Shown: piece by piece, positions 1 to 7,388 of the stretch
Layout: each line of letters starts with the position of its first letter
How positions within the stretch are numbered: position 1 is the first letter of the stretch
Assembly (NCBI GenBank): GCA_050741915.1
Contig: JBOGEX010000114.1
Location: 1 to 22,656, forward strand
Length of the DNA stretch: 22,656 nucleotides
Direction: 5' to 3'
Origin: JACCTH01 sp050741915
GTDB lineage: Bacteria; Actinomycetota; Acidimicrobiia; Spongiisociales; ZC4RG35
Program-made: the position numbers and the translations under genes
Notes under the pieces: model-generated
What the model saw: the letters and a program-made list of their open reading frames with translations, nothing else
Told to the model about the DNA's origin: nothing
Databases searched by the model: none

Positions 1-637
1 ACGCTCGTTTGTTGACCAGCCACGAGTCCACCACCCTCTCGATTTGCTCCTGGTTGTCGATGTAGCACTGGCGCGAGCAGCCGGCCACGATTGAATAGAT
101 CCGGTCGTCGGAAGGATTGGTCACAGAAATCAGGTAGGCGACGCCTACTTCGGCCCCGGTTTCGTCGGAGTAGCTCACCAACACCCGCACGCCGTCATAG
201 CCATCACCAAAGGTGAAGTCTTCGCGTACGTGCTCCTGGGCGTTGAGGTACTGGTAATAGGGGAGAATCGACTGGCTGAGGGTCGCCCGATTGAGGAACT
301 GCTTTTCGATATCGCCGACCGAGCGCACCGAGATCGACCCGATTGGATAGGTCGCTTGTACCAGTGGGACCGAGACGTTGCCGAGGTCGCGGTTGGAGGC
401 ACCGTCGAAGGCGGTGGAGACTACGGCCGGGTAGTCGAAACCTCCGTAGGGTTCGAGGAACGGGCGAGTTTCGAGATCGGTCATTTCCTCGAGTTCGTAC
501 GTATGCCAGTTGCCCGGGAGCTGGACCAGAGAAAGCTTGGCAGGATCGGTGTAGTTGGCCGTGTCCGAATCACCTGAACCGCAGGCGGCCAGGAACAGCG
601 CTACGGGCAAAGCAGCCAACAATCGACGACGGCCCAT
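1..637 (-). CDS. Putative secreted lipoprotein (C-terminus cut by window edge)
   Basis: This minus-strand frame stays open from an ATG at 637 to the window edge, about 212 codons, so the C-terminus is missing. The N-terminus is a lipoprotein signal peptide: MGRRR, a hydrophobic run, then a lipobox LAAC with the lipidated cysteine at residue 19, followed by a Gly/Ser/Asp linker. It should be exported and anchored to the outer face of the membrane. The remainder is soluble-looking and contains a Cys-Ser-Arg-Gln-Cys motif near the visible end. I do not recognise a domain. An ATG two codons upstream (643) is possible, but GGAG spaced 6 nt before 637 favours 637. It is divergent from yqgE. Lipoprotein status is well supported; function is unknown. 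Confidence 0.8.
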   Translation of the reverse strand, partial: MGRRRLLAALPVALFLAACGSGDSDTANYTDPAKLSLVQLPGNWHTYELEEMTDLETRPFLEPYGGFDYPAVVSTAFDGASNRDLGNVSVPLVQATYPIGSISVRSVGDIEKQFLNRATLSQSILPYYQYLNAQEHVREDFTFGDGYDGVRVLVSYSDETGAEVGVAYLISVTNPSDDRIYSIVAGCSRQCYIDNQEQIERVVDSWLVNKRA

Positions 638-674
638 CCTCATCTCCAGCTTACGGCACAAGGTTAAATACCAG

Positions 675-704
675 TTCAATATCTTCTGATGTCATCGGCA
701 TAAT
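675..704 (+). promoter_or_regulatory. Candidate promoter for yqgE
   Basis: The spacer between the divergent lipoprotein and yqgE holds TTCAAT (675-680) and CATAAT (699-704) separated by 18 bp. They match 4 of 6 and 5 of 6 positions of a housekeeping -35/-10 pair. This is pattern matching only. The 134-bp spacer must also hold the promoter of the lipoprotein gene, which I could not place. Confidence 0.3.
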
Positions 705-771
705 TTGGGTTCGGGGCAAGTCCGAGTTGAGTTTGATGAGATTCGCTCATCTGCTGTGGCACCATGGCGCA

Positions 772-1296
772 ATGCAAACCTGGCTCGCGGGCCAGCTCTT
801 GGTCGCCGCCCCTCTCCTGCGCGACCCGAACTTCTATCGCACGGTAGTGCTGATTCTCCGTCATGACGAGGATGGAGCGATGGGAGTCGTCCTCAACAGG
901 CCCAGCGCCGAGCGAGCGGCCGGCTATTTGCCCGAATGGGAGGAACAACTCGAGCCCGAAGCCACAGTCTTCGTGGGTGGTCCCGTGCAACCTGAGGTAG
1001 CGATCGGCTTTTCCCGCCCTTCCTTGCTTTCCAAGCCGGACACCGGGCTGGTCGATCTCGCCAACTCGAGTCAGAGCTATGACAACGGCCCGATCCGGGT
1101 CTTTGCCGGTTATGCCGGATGGGGGCCGGAACAGCTCGAGGCGGAGCTCGATGAGTCCGCCTGGATCGTACTCCCGCCCGACTGGGGAGATCTCTTCACC
1201 GACGAGCCGAAGGGTCTGTGGAGCCGTGTGCTCGCCCGCCAGGGAGGGCGCCTCGCCATGCTCGCCACCTTCCCGCCCGATCTCTCGCTGAACTAA
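772..1296 (+). CDS. yqgE: YqgE/AlgH family protein (DUF179)
   Basis: The 174-residue product matches the YqgE/AlgH family over its usual length. Hallmarks seen are DPNFYRTVVL at residues 18-27, GAMGVVLNRPS at 35-45, VFVGGPV at 66-72 and a C-terminal LFTDEPKGLWSRVL stretch. The family is a small cytoplasmic alpha/beta fold of unproven biochemical role, despite the old name as a transcriptional regulator. The open frame continues far upstream, but that extension is antisense to the lipoprotein gene and unlike the family. Starts at 772 (MQTWLAGQLL) and 736 (MRFAHLLWHH) are both possible; 772 puts the family N-terminus in register. Neither has a clear Shine-Dalgarno sequence. Repeat copy 1 follows the gene. 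Confidence 0.93.
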   Translation: MQTWLAGQLLVAAPLLRDPNFYRTVVLILRHDEDGAMGVVLNRPSAERAAGYLPEWEEQLEPEATVFVGGPVQPEVAIGFSRPSLLSKPDTGLVDLANSSQSYDNGPIRVFAGYAGWGPEQLEAELDESAWIVLPPDWGDLFTDEPKGLWSRVLARQGGRLAMLATFPPDLSLN

Positions 1297-1302
1297 ACAG
1301 GA

Positions 1303-1397
1303 ACCCCAGGGACTCGGGTGTAGGACCGACAGTCAGGGGTGCTCTACGTTTACGCCGGCTCGCCTCTAGATCTTTTTGGCTACGAAGAGCAAAGCTG
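1303..1397 (-). repeat. Repeat copy 1, block B (diverged part)
   Basis: Read on the minus strand, this stretch aligns with 16065-16166 (plus). Best-conserved pieces are TCTAGAGGCGAGCCG (on the plus strand at 1356-1370) and CTGTCGGTCCTAC (plus strand 1320-1332). Between them GTAG...CTAC arms can form an imperfect hairpin. Similarity is lower than in the adjacent block A and includes small indels. I see no coding potential and do not recognise an RNA family. Confidence 0.6.
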
Positions 1398-1432
1398 TGC
1401 CTGCGCCCAGGGCGTTTTCCGTCGAGACATGA

Positions 1433-1536
1433 CACCTCCAAGTCGAGATGTCGCGCTCACCACCTGAACCCACCCCCGGTACTCGTTCGTCAGCGACCGA
1501 ATAACGCTGAGAGCGGGCGTGAGTGACCTAATTTCC
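1433..1536 (-). repeat. 104-bp dispersed repeat, copy 1 (block A)
   Basis: The reverse complement of this stretch equals 15907-16010 at 103 of 104 positions; the only difference is TTAGG here versus TTCGG there. It lies between yqgE and rnhB. Both copies contain ATTCGGTC-type direct repeats 30 bp apart (one is degenerate here) and a perfect TCAGCG/CGCTGA hairpin. The 355-bp gap 1297-1651 holds block B, block A and a separate hairpin next to rnhB, and no convincing gene. Confidence 0.93.
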
Positions 1537-1614
1537 GGTGAACGGAGCACCACATATTTCCTGGGCCGATCCATCTCGGGCGTCGACGCCAGGGTGTCCT
1601 GCTTGCTGGGTGCT

Positions 1615-1633
1615 ACCGTCGCACGGCGACGGT
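1615..1633. other. Perfect 8-bp hairpin upstream of rnhB
   Basis: ACCGTCGC and GCGACGGT flank a 3-nt loop ACG. The hairpin ends 18 nt before the proposed TTG start of rnhB and has no T tract. It could be a 5' leader structure of rnhB, or a terminator after repeat copy 1. Confidence 0.5.
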
Positions 1634-1651
1634 TCTAGCCACAGAAGAACA

Positions 1652-2338
1652 TTGGTAACAATCCCGCGCCTCCGATCGGTCCTGATCAACAAAGCTCCCG
1701 GCCTGCGAGTGGAGCGGGAGCTGTGGGCGGACGGTTACGAGACCGTGGTCGGAGTCGACGAGGTGGGGCGGGGCTCATGGGCGGGACCGCTCACAGTTGG
1801 TGTCGCGTTGGTTCCCCGCGAGCGCCGGGTCTACAAGATCCGGGATTCGAAGCTACTCAATGAATCCGAGCGCGAGCTCCTTTTCAACCGGGTGGCCGAG
1901 TGGTGTGAAGACTGGGCGGTCGGTCACGCCAGCCCCGCCGAGTGCGACGAGCTGGGGATGTCGGATGCCCAGCGACTAGCAGCCCGCCGGGCGATAGAAC
2001 AGTTGCGCCGTTCGCCCGATCGTGTGGTCGTCGACGGCAACTGGGATTTCGTCGGGGGAGCGCAGCGGCTTGTGCGCGGAGACCGCACATGCCTATCCAT
2101 CGCCGCCGCCTCGATGCTGGCCAAGGTCGTGCGCGATCGCATCATGCGCGGCGAGGCGGAGCATTTCACCCGCTGGAACTTTGAAGCCAACAAGGGCTAT
2201 CCCTGCCCCATCCATAAGGCCGGGCTGCAGGCATGGGGACCCAGCGCCATCCATCGCCGGTCTTGGGTTTTTATGGACTATCTGCCCTGGAACGGCCTCG
2301 AGCGACACCGCCGCGACGGCCAGCTCGAGCTCTTTTAG
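1652..2338 (+). CDS. rnhB: Ribonuclease HII
   Basis: This 228-residue protein is a type 2 RNase H, which cuts the RNA strand of RNA-DNA hybrids and starts removal of single ribonucleotides from DNA. The acidic active site is complete: D36 and E37 in GVDEVGRG, D128 in VVVDGN and D144 in RGDRTCLSIAAASMLAK. DSKLL at 65-69 is also typical. The frame is open back to an ATG at 1538, but those 38 extra codons abut repeat copy 1, span the 1615-1633 hairpin and look unlike the family. TTG at 1652, with AGAAG a few bases upstream, gives a normal length; GTG at 1709 is another option. The stop overlaps the stop of the convergent amylosucrase gene by 4 bp. Confidence 0.95.
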   Translation: MVTIPRLRSVLINKAPGLRVERELWADGYETVVGVDEVGRGSWAGPLTVGVALVPRERRVYKIRDSKLLNESERELLFNRVAEWCEDWAVGHASPAECDELGMSDAQRLAARRAIEQLRRSPDRVVVDGNWDFVGGAQRLVRGDRTCLSIAAASMLAKVVRDRIMRGEAEHFTRWNFEANKGYPCPIHKAGLQAWGPSAIHRRSWVFMDYLPWNGLERHRRDGQLELF

Positions 2339-4206
2339 GTCAACACCCGATATTCATACGGGGCGAGGACATTTCCCTCCCACGGTTCCTGCCGGATCAC
2401 GTCGAGGCGCCGGGCCGGAGGGTTGACTATCGCCGGGTGCCGGCTCAGGTTCGCCAGCACTGTCATCGGTCCGCGGACATAGCCGATAGTGCCTTTGTCG
2501 CCGGTGGCGAAAGGTTCGGGCATGACAGAAGGAGGGACGGCGAGAGCTCGGCGGAGATCGATGAGCTTCCGCAAGCCAAAAAGAACGGACCCCTCCGGCC
2601 CTCCCTCCGAAGATGCGCCCTCGAATCGCCCGATCGAGAACCCGAGGCGATGACTCCACCGATTGTCCCCGTCGAGGTCGGGATCGGCCCGATAGGAGTG
2701 ATCGGAAAGGGGCGCGGTCTCATCGCCGAGGAATATCAAAGGCAACCCTCCAGCCATGAGGATCACTGCCCAGGCGGCGAGAATCCGGGCAACGGCTTCG
2801 TTGATCGCCTGGAGGTCGATCTCTTCGAGCGCCGATTCCAAGCCGGCGAGTGAGCCCAGGGTTCCAGAGATGCGGGCGTCGCCAGTTTGCGGGTTCTCTT
2901 GGAATAGCTCGCCGCGGGCAAAGCTGCCGGCGAAGCGGCCCGAGTAGAAGGCATTGAGATACCTGCGATGGAGGGGCGGATCGACGCCAAGGCGCAGGGC
3001 ATCACCGTCGTCGAACCCCCAGCCGATGTCGTCGTGAGATCGGAGATAATTGAGCCAGGCGCAGCCGGGAGGCAGACGAAACCTCGCTCCGAGGGCGATG
3101 TCGAGAAACCGGACATCATCGGTGGCGAGGGCGTCCCAAACCGCCGTCATCAACAAGGGGTTGTAGCCCAGCCGGCATTCGGCGGGGTTGACGAATTCTG
3201 TCACGGCGTCGGGAGCAACGATGGCCTCGGACAGGAACTGCACCGAGGGACAGGCGAGATCGGCGACGAGGCGGAGGATCTGCAGAAGAGTGTGAGCTTG
3301 GGGGAGGTTCTCACAGGAGGATCCCGGCTCCTTCCACATGAACGGAGTGGCGTCCATGCGGATGGCAGCTACGCCCAGATTGGCCACGAACAGCATCTCC
3401 GCGGCCATCGCCGCCAGTACTCGGGGGTTCTGGAAGTTGAGGTCCCACTGGAATGGATAGAACGTGCTCCACACCCAAGCCTGGGGCCCTTCGTGCCAGG
3501 TGAAGGCATCGCCGCCTCGGTCAGGAAAGATCGAGCGCAGAAACGGCGAGATCTGGTCGGGAACCTGGCGATCTTCGAACATGAAATAGAAGTCTCGATA
3601 GTGGGGGTCTCCTTGGGCGGCAGCTATCGCCCACGGATGCTCCGACGAGGTGTGGTTGCAAATGAGGTCGAGGACGACGCCGATTCCTTCCTGGTCGAGA
3701 CTCCTGATCGCTTTGCGCATTGAGGACATCGTTCCCAGCCCGGAGCGGAGGCGCCGGTAGTCCGAAACCGCGTAGCCACCATCGTTGGGTCCTTCGAGGG
3801 TGGCATAGGGTGGCAGTAGATGAATTTGGCTGATTCCGAGCGCTTGCAGATGAGGGATCCGATCGGCCAGGTTCGCAGCCTGACCGGCATAACGATCGAG
3901 ATAGGTCATTCCCCAGAACGTGTTGGGGTCATCAAGCCAGGCCGGGTCCTTTCGGTCGGCCTTTCGCAAACGACCCGGTCGTTCGAGATATCCAGTGGCG
4001 GCCACCTCGGCGATGTCGGACAGGGTCCAGGCAAAGTCGTATCGCTGGCCGTAGAGGGAGTGGACCAAGCGGAAGAGCGTTTCCCCCTTTTGGTCGAGGC
4101 GGGCCGAGAACTCCTCCCAACTCTTGCGGCCGAACCGTCCTTCGAGGTTGGAGCGAAGGCGTCGCAGGGCTTCGGTGGCGGCGGCCGGTATCCAGTCGTC
4201 GGGCAC
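2335..4206 (-). CDS. Amylosucrase-like GH13 glucosyltransferase
   Basis: This 623-residue cytoplasmic-type GH13 enzyme closely resembles amylosucrase, which transfers glucose from sucrose to alpha-glucan or another acceptor. From memory of the Neisseria enzyme, shared stretches include MTYLDRYAG (100-108), NDGGYAVSDYR (141-151), WVWSTFYPFQWDLNF (244-258), CENLPQAH (298-305) and RSHDDIGW (389-396). The catalytic set is present: nucleophile D285 in RMDATPFMW, acid/base E327 in LSEAIV and D392 in SHDDIG. D142 and R516 (DNRWSHR) correspond to the Asp-Arg salt bridge that closes the sucrose pocket. The usual N-terminal helical region (about 1-90) and C-terminal beta domain are there. The start is GTG at 4206, sharing one base with the upstream TAG. 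Sucrose hydrolysis or glucosylation of a small acceptor cannot be excluded. Confidence 0.9.
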   Translation of the reverse strand: MPDDWIPAAATEALRRLRSNLEGRFGRKSWEEFSARLDQKGETLFRLVHSLYGQRYDFAWTLSDIAEVAATGYLERPGRLRKADRKDPAWLDDPNTFWGMTYLDRYAGQAANLADRIPHLQALGISQIHLLPPYATLEGPNDGGYAVSDYRRLRSGLGTMSSMRKAIRSLDQEGIGVVLDLICNHTSSEHPWAIAAAQGDPHYRDFYFMFEDRQVPDQISPFLRSIFPDRGGDAFTWHEGPQAWVWSTFYPFQWDLNFQNPRVLAAMAAEMLFVANLGVAAIRMDATPFMWKEPGSSCENLPQAHTLLQILRLVADLACPSVQFLSEAIVAPDAVTEFVNPAECRLGYNPLLMTAVWDALATDDVRFLDIALGARFRLPPGCAWLNYLRSHDDIGWGFDDGDALRLGVDPPLHRRYLNAFYSGRFAGSFARGELFQENPQTGDARISGTLGSLAGLESALEEIDLQAINEAVARILAAWAVILMAGGLPLIFLGDETAPLSDHSYRADPDLDGDNRWSHRLGFSIGRFEGASSEGGPEGSVLFGLRKLIDLRRALAVPPSVMPEPFATGDKGTIGYVRGPMTVLANLSRHPAIVNPPARRLDVIRQEPWEGNVLAPYEYRVLT

Positions 4207-4934
4207 TAGTGGGTGAGCTCGTCGACGTAGCGGGGGAACATCTCCCGCCAGGTGACCCAGTCGTGGGGCCACTCCACACTCCACTCATCAACCCGGTTGG
4301 GGACTCCCATCTGGCCGAGGATCTCCGCAGTGCGCCACGACTCGCCCGGCTCTTCGGCCCTCCCCAAACCATGGGTCAACAAGACGAAGCGTTGGCGAAG
4401 CATCCGGAGTAGGTCACCTTCGTGGAGGTGCGGGAGATAGTGGACGGGGGAGGACAAATAGAAGTCAGATGTCATGGGTCCGTCGAGCCAGCGGGTGAGG
4501 TCGTAGGTTCCTGAGACGCAGAGAGCGGCCGAGAACACCTCCGGATAGCGGCAAAGGACCTCAAGGGCATTGAACGCGCCGATCGAAGCTCCGGCAGTGA
4601 CGATCTCAATCGACGGGGACTGACAATCCGCCCTGATGGCCGGCACGACCTCGTTGCGGATCACGGCGTCGAAAGCCGACATCATCCGGCCGACTTCGTG
4701 AGCGTCCCCCCCGGTGAGAAATGCCCGGCCATTGAGACTGTCGACGGAGTAGACCTTGATTCGACCTTCGTCGATCAGGGGTTGGAGTGATCGGACCAAA
4801 TGGAAACGCTCGATCTCTTCAAAGTCACCGCCGGCGGTAGGGAACACCAGAAGAGGGGTGCCGAAGGTACCCCATCGCGCCAGGTTCACGTCTTGCCCAA
4901 CGCGGGGGGAGTACCAGCGTTCAACCGCCTTCAC
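4206..4934 (-). CDS. Small esterase-family alpha/beta hydrolase (COG4947-like)
   Basis: This 242-residue alpha/beta hydrolase belongs to the putative-esterase superfamily (esterase D/enterochelin esterase fold). The nucleophile elbow is G115-A-S117-I-G119 and the likely catalytic histidine is H224 in WPHDWVTWR. The N-terminal part (VERWYSP, then LLVFPTAGGDFEE at 28-40) matches my memory of the COG4947 group of uncharacterised esterases. No signal peptide is seen, so it is probably cytoplasmic. The frame is open 39 codons further upstream, but that Arg-rich stretch lies inside the ATP-grasp gene. GTG at 4934 overlaps the upstream stop as GTGA, a classic translational-coupling arrangement. It lies between ATP-grasp and amylosucrase genes, so its substrate is probably a product of one of them. 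The substrate is unknown. Confidence 0.88.
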   Translation of the reverse strand: MKAVERWYSPRVGQDVNLARWGTFGTPLLVFPTAGGDFEEIERFHLVRSLQPLIDEGRIKVYSVDSLNGRAFLTGGDAHEVGRMMSAFDAVIRNEVVPAIRADCQSPSIEIVTAGASIGAFNALEVLCRYPEVFSAALCVSGTYDLTRWLDGPMTSDFYLSSPVHYLPHLHEGDLLRMLRQRFVLLTHGLGRAEEPGESWRTAEILGQMGVPNRVDEWSVEWPHDWVTWREMFPRYVDELTH

Positions 4935-6265
4935 AGAAACTCTTCGCCTCCGACGACGGGCGAGGTGAGGGGCGGATAAACGGCCCCACTTCCCTCGGCG
5001 AGGGGCCGCGACCCGATCAGGTCGAGACGATCGCGCTCGGTTTGCCGCCAAAACTGAAGCAAACCCCAGAAGTGCTCGGTAAAGCGCTCGACCTCTGGGG
5101 GCGGAAAGATCACCGACACCTTCCGCCGCACCGCTTCCAGTGCTCGATCGGTCGAGAAGTACTCCCAGGTGATCTCATCAAGATGCCCGAGATGGGTGTC
5201 GCAGAACTCGAGAAAGCGCTCGGTGTCGAAACTGCGGTGGGCGAGGGCGGCGTAACTCGATAGCTTCTCCCGATAGGTGGCCCCGCTGTCGGCGATTTCG
5301 AAGAAAGGATCCCAATCGGGGTTATGGCGCATCTTGCGTCCGGTAGCGGCGACGAAAAGGGACCAGCGGATCTTCGACTTCACCAGCCAGGGGAGGTGGT
5401 AGTGAAGGCTCGTCACCTGTGAGTCGGGACATGCGTTGGCGAAATCGATCGGATAAAACTCTCCCTCTTTACGAAGGGTTTCACACGAGTTGAAGTCCCA
5501 GTTGAAGAAGCTGTTGATCGTGAGGACCATGTCGGAGAGAAGCTGCCACTCTTCGGCGTTGACAAAGTTGAAGTCAACCTTGTAGCGATCGTGCATCGGC
5601 GCGGTCGGGTCATAGCGGATGATGTTCACCTGGGGGCCGACGGCCAGCGCCCGGACGAAAAGGTCGAAGGGCTCCACGGCCTCCTGGAGATGCATGATCG
5701 AACGACCGCTCTGGTCGTAGGCCAGCATCAACTGAGCGTCGTTTTCGATTCGGGAAACTCCGCGCCAGGCGCCCCCGTCGAAGGGCTTCAGGTAGCAGGG
5801 GTATCCAATTTGGGAGGCGACCTCCGACAGATTGAACAAACGGGCGTATTGGCCGAGCGTCACCTCGAGATCCGGCTGGGACTGGTCGTACTCTTTGGGG
5901 GGCAAAAGAATGGTGCGAGGAACGGGGAGCCCGAGGCGCATCATCGCCGCGTATGACGTGTGCTTTTCCATCGACTGAATGGTGAAGGGGTTGTTGAAGA
6001 CGTAGAGGTCGTTATAGACGACGGCCTTCTTGATCCACTCCCGCGAGGTGTGGTACCAGTGGGTGAGGCGATCAAGCAGCACCGCGTAACGGACCGGCTG
6101 ATGGAGGGCGAAGGGCTCGATTGTCACCCTCTCGACGTTGAAGGTGACGGTGTCGTTCCCTCTAGGGATTCGGAGATCGATCCGATCGATGATGTCTTCG
6201 TAAAAGACCGGCCACTCGAGGTCGGCTCCCAACGAAAGACCAATCGTCAGCGGCAACTCGGCCAT
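4931..6265 (-). CDS. ATP-grasp superfamily protein, uncharacterised
   Basis: This 444-residue protein looks like an ATP-grasp ligase. K101 in MEKHTSYAAMM with GLPVPRT (112-118) marks the N-terminal lobe. YPCYLKPFDGGAWRGVSRI (155-173) has the ATP-binding lysine K160 and a Gly-rich loop. LQEAVEPFDLFVRA (193-206) resembles the adenine-binding strand. EGEFYPIDFANACPD (267-281) carries the acidic and Asn residues expected to bind magnesium. The family forms acyl-phosphates and couples the carboxylate to an amine, thiol or hydroxyl. The first 95 and last 140 residues match no domain I know, so the substrate cannot be inferred. It starts 10 nt after the Fes-like esterase gene and its TGA overlaps the next GTG, so it is in the operon. 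Confidence 0.85.
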   Translation of the reverse strand: MAELPLTIGLSLGADLEWPVFYEDIIDRIDLRIPRGNDTVTFNVERVTIEPFALHQPVRYAVLLDRLTHWYHTSREWIKKAVVYNDLYVFNNPFTIQSMEKHTSYAAMMRLGLPVPRTILLPPKEYDQSQPDLEVTLGQYARLFNLSEVASQIGYPCYLKPFDGGAWRGVSRIENDAQLMLAYDQSGRSIMHLQEAVEPFDLFVRALAVGPQVNIIRYDPTAPMHDRYKVDFNFVNAEEWQLLSDMVLTINSFFNWDFNSCETLRKEGEFYPIDFANACPDSQVTSLHYHLPWLVKSKIRWSLFVAATGRKMRHNPDWDPFFEIADSGATYREKLSSYAALAHRSFDTERFLEFCDTHLGHLDEITWEYFSTDRALEAVRRKVSVIFPPPEVERFTEHFWGLLQFWRQTERDRLDLIGSRPLAEGSGAVYPPLTSPVVGGEEFL

Positions 6266-6275
6266 TGCCGCGAGC

Positions 6276-7349
6276 CTACTTATTCGTGTCGGGGCGAGGC
6301 AGCAGGAAACCGAGGGCGTCTTCGAGGCGGTCTCGCCATGCTTCCCAGTCGTGACCGGTCCAGGTTTCGACCGATCGGATTTTCACTCCGGCGGCCGACA
6401 GAATCGGTCGCAACCGGCGATTGCCGTCGACCAGACCTTCATAGCGGCCGACGCTTTGATAGATCACCGAATCCTCGAGGACCACAGGATCGAGGTGGGT
6501 GAGGAAGTCGAGAATGGGTAGCAGAGCCGCCGGAGGCAGCTCGTCGTCGGCTTGATGGATGAAAGACCCGGATAGCGATGCCACGCCGCCAATGGCGGAC
6601 GGATGGTGATAGGCGAGGGCGAAAGAGGCGAGGGCACCAAGTGAGGAACCAATTGCCAATGTTCTTTCGCGTGAGGCGCGGATACGGAGACGGCGGGTGA
6701 GATGGGGGAGCACCTCCTCGGCGACGTGGGCGCTGTGCTGCGGCGATCCCCCGTACTCCCGGAGGCGATCCCAGGGATCGAGAAGGATTGCGATCAGCGG
6801 CGGTACTGACCCCCGCTCGACGAGACGGTCGAGAGCAAAGCCCAACCCACCATGCTTGAGAAAGTCGGAGCCGTCATGGACCAGCAAGAGTGCGCTGGCC
6901 TGAGCACGCGTCTGACCCGCGGGCACATAGACGTGGTGGTGACGACGTCCTCCCAGCCGGGTCGACGTGACCCGGGTCTCCGTCAGCTCGCCTCCGAACC
7001 CATTGCCGGCGTACCAGGGTTGTTGATACTCCGGACCGGCGAGGACCGAGTTCTCTCCGAAGGGGTTACTCGTGGACGGCGGGTTCAGGGGATCGTCGAT
7101 TTCCATACGCCTACGGCCGTGGGTGATGCGAAGGCGGTACTCGATCCGGGCGGTGGATGGGAGGGGGAGGCGCAAGTAGAACAGGTCGGCGCCGAGCCTT
7201 CTGAAATCCTCGGTTTTTGGAAAGCTGGGCATCCACGTGACGAGCTCTACCCGGTCCGCCGGTTCTCGATAGACGACGAACGTGTCTCCCTCGAAATGAA
7301 AAGGGCCGGTTGCCGTCTTGATCGACTCCAGCGGGTCAGAACTTTCCAT
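6276..7349 (-). CDS. Fes-like esterase with N-terminal early-set domain
   Basis: The first gene of the minus-strand operon encodes 357 residues. Residues about 15-100 resemble the beta-sandwich (early-set) domain that precedes the catalytic domain of enterochelin esterases. Residues about 135-350 form an alpha/beta hydrolase of the putative-esterase family. The nucleophile is S236 in G-S-S-L-G (234-238), and H333 in TGHDWEAWR is the probable catalytic histidine. The acidic member is not certain; E304 or D308 in GRYEGLVDGN is a candidate. No signal peptide is seen. No siderophore gene is nearby, so enterochelin hydrolysis is not implied; an ester on a carbohydrate or peptide conjugate fits better. 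It is divergent from the membrane-protein gene with a 39-bp gap. Confidence 0.87.
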   Translation of the reverse strand: MESSDPLESIKTATGPFHFEGDTFVVYREPADRVELVTWMPSFPKTEDFRRLGADLFYLRLPLPSTARIEYRLRITHGRRRMEIDDPLNPPSTSNPFGENSVLAGPEYQQPWYAGNGFGGELTETRVTSTRLGGRRHHHVYVPAGQTRAQASALLLVHDGSDFLKHGGLGFALDRLVERGSVPPLIAILLDPWDRLREYGGSPQHSAHVAEEVLPHLTRRLRIRASRERTLAIGSSLGALASFALAYHHPSAIGGVASLSGSFIHQADDELPPAALLPILDFLTHLDPVVLEDSVIYQSVGRYEGLVDGNRRLRPILSAAGVKIRSVETWTGHDWEAWRDRLEDALGFLLPRPDTNK

Positions 7350-7388
7350 GATCCAACCTACCGCGCCCTCCGTATGGGAGGATTTTTA

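Noticed and set aside
343..771. N-terminal extension of the yqgE frame (143 extra codons)
   Set aside because: It is antisense to the lipoprotein gene, Arg-rich and unlike the YqgE family; the family domain begins near 772.
1380..1574. 64-codon minus-strand frame across repeat copy 1
   Set aside because: The same translated stretch occurs in copy 2, but only because the DNA repeats. Flanks differ, there is no ribosome-binding site, and the frame is not preserved as a gene in copy 2.
1538..1651. Upstream ATG for rnhB at 1538
   Set aside because: It would put the hairpin at 1615-1633 into coding sequence and add 38 residues not seen in RNase HII.
2233..3723. Long plus-strand frames opposite the amylosucrase gene
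   Set aside because: They are complement shadows of a gene with full catalytic motifs, and have no recognisable domains.
6276..7349. Siderophore (enterochelin) hydrolysis role for the Fes-like esterase
   Set aside because: No siderophore synthesis, uptake or iron-regulatory gene is in the window; neighbours are carbohydrate and ligase enzymes.
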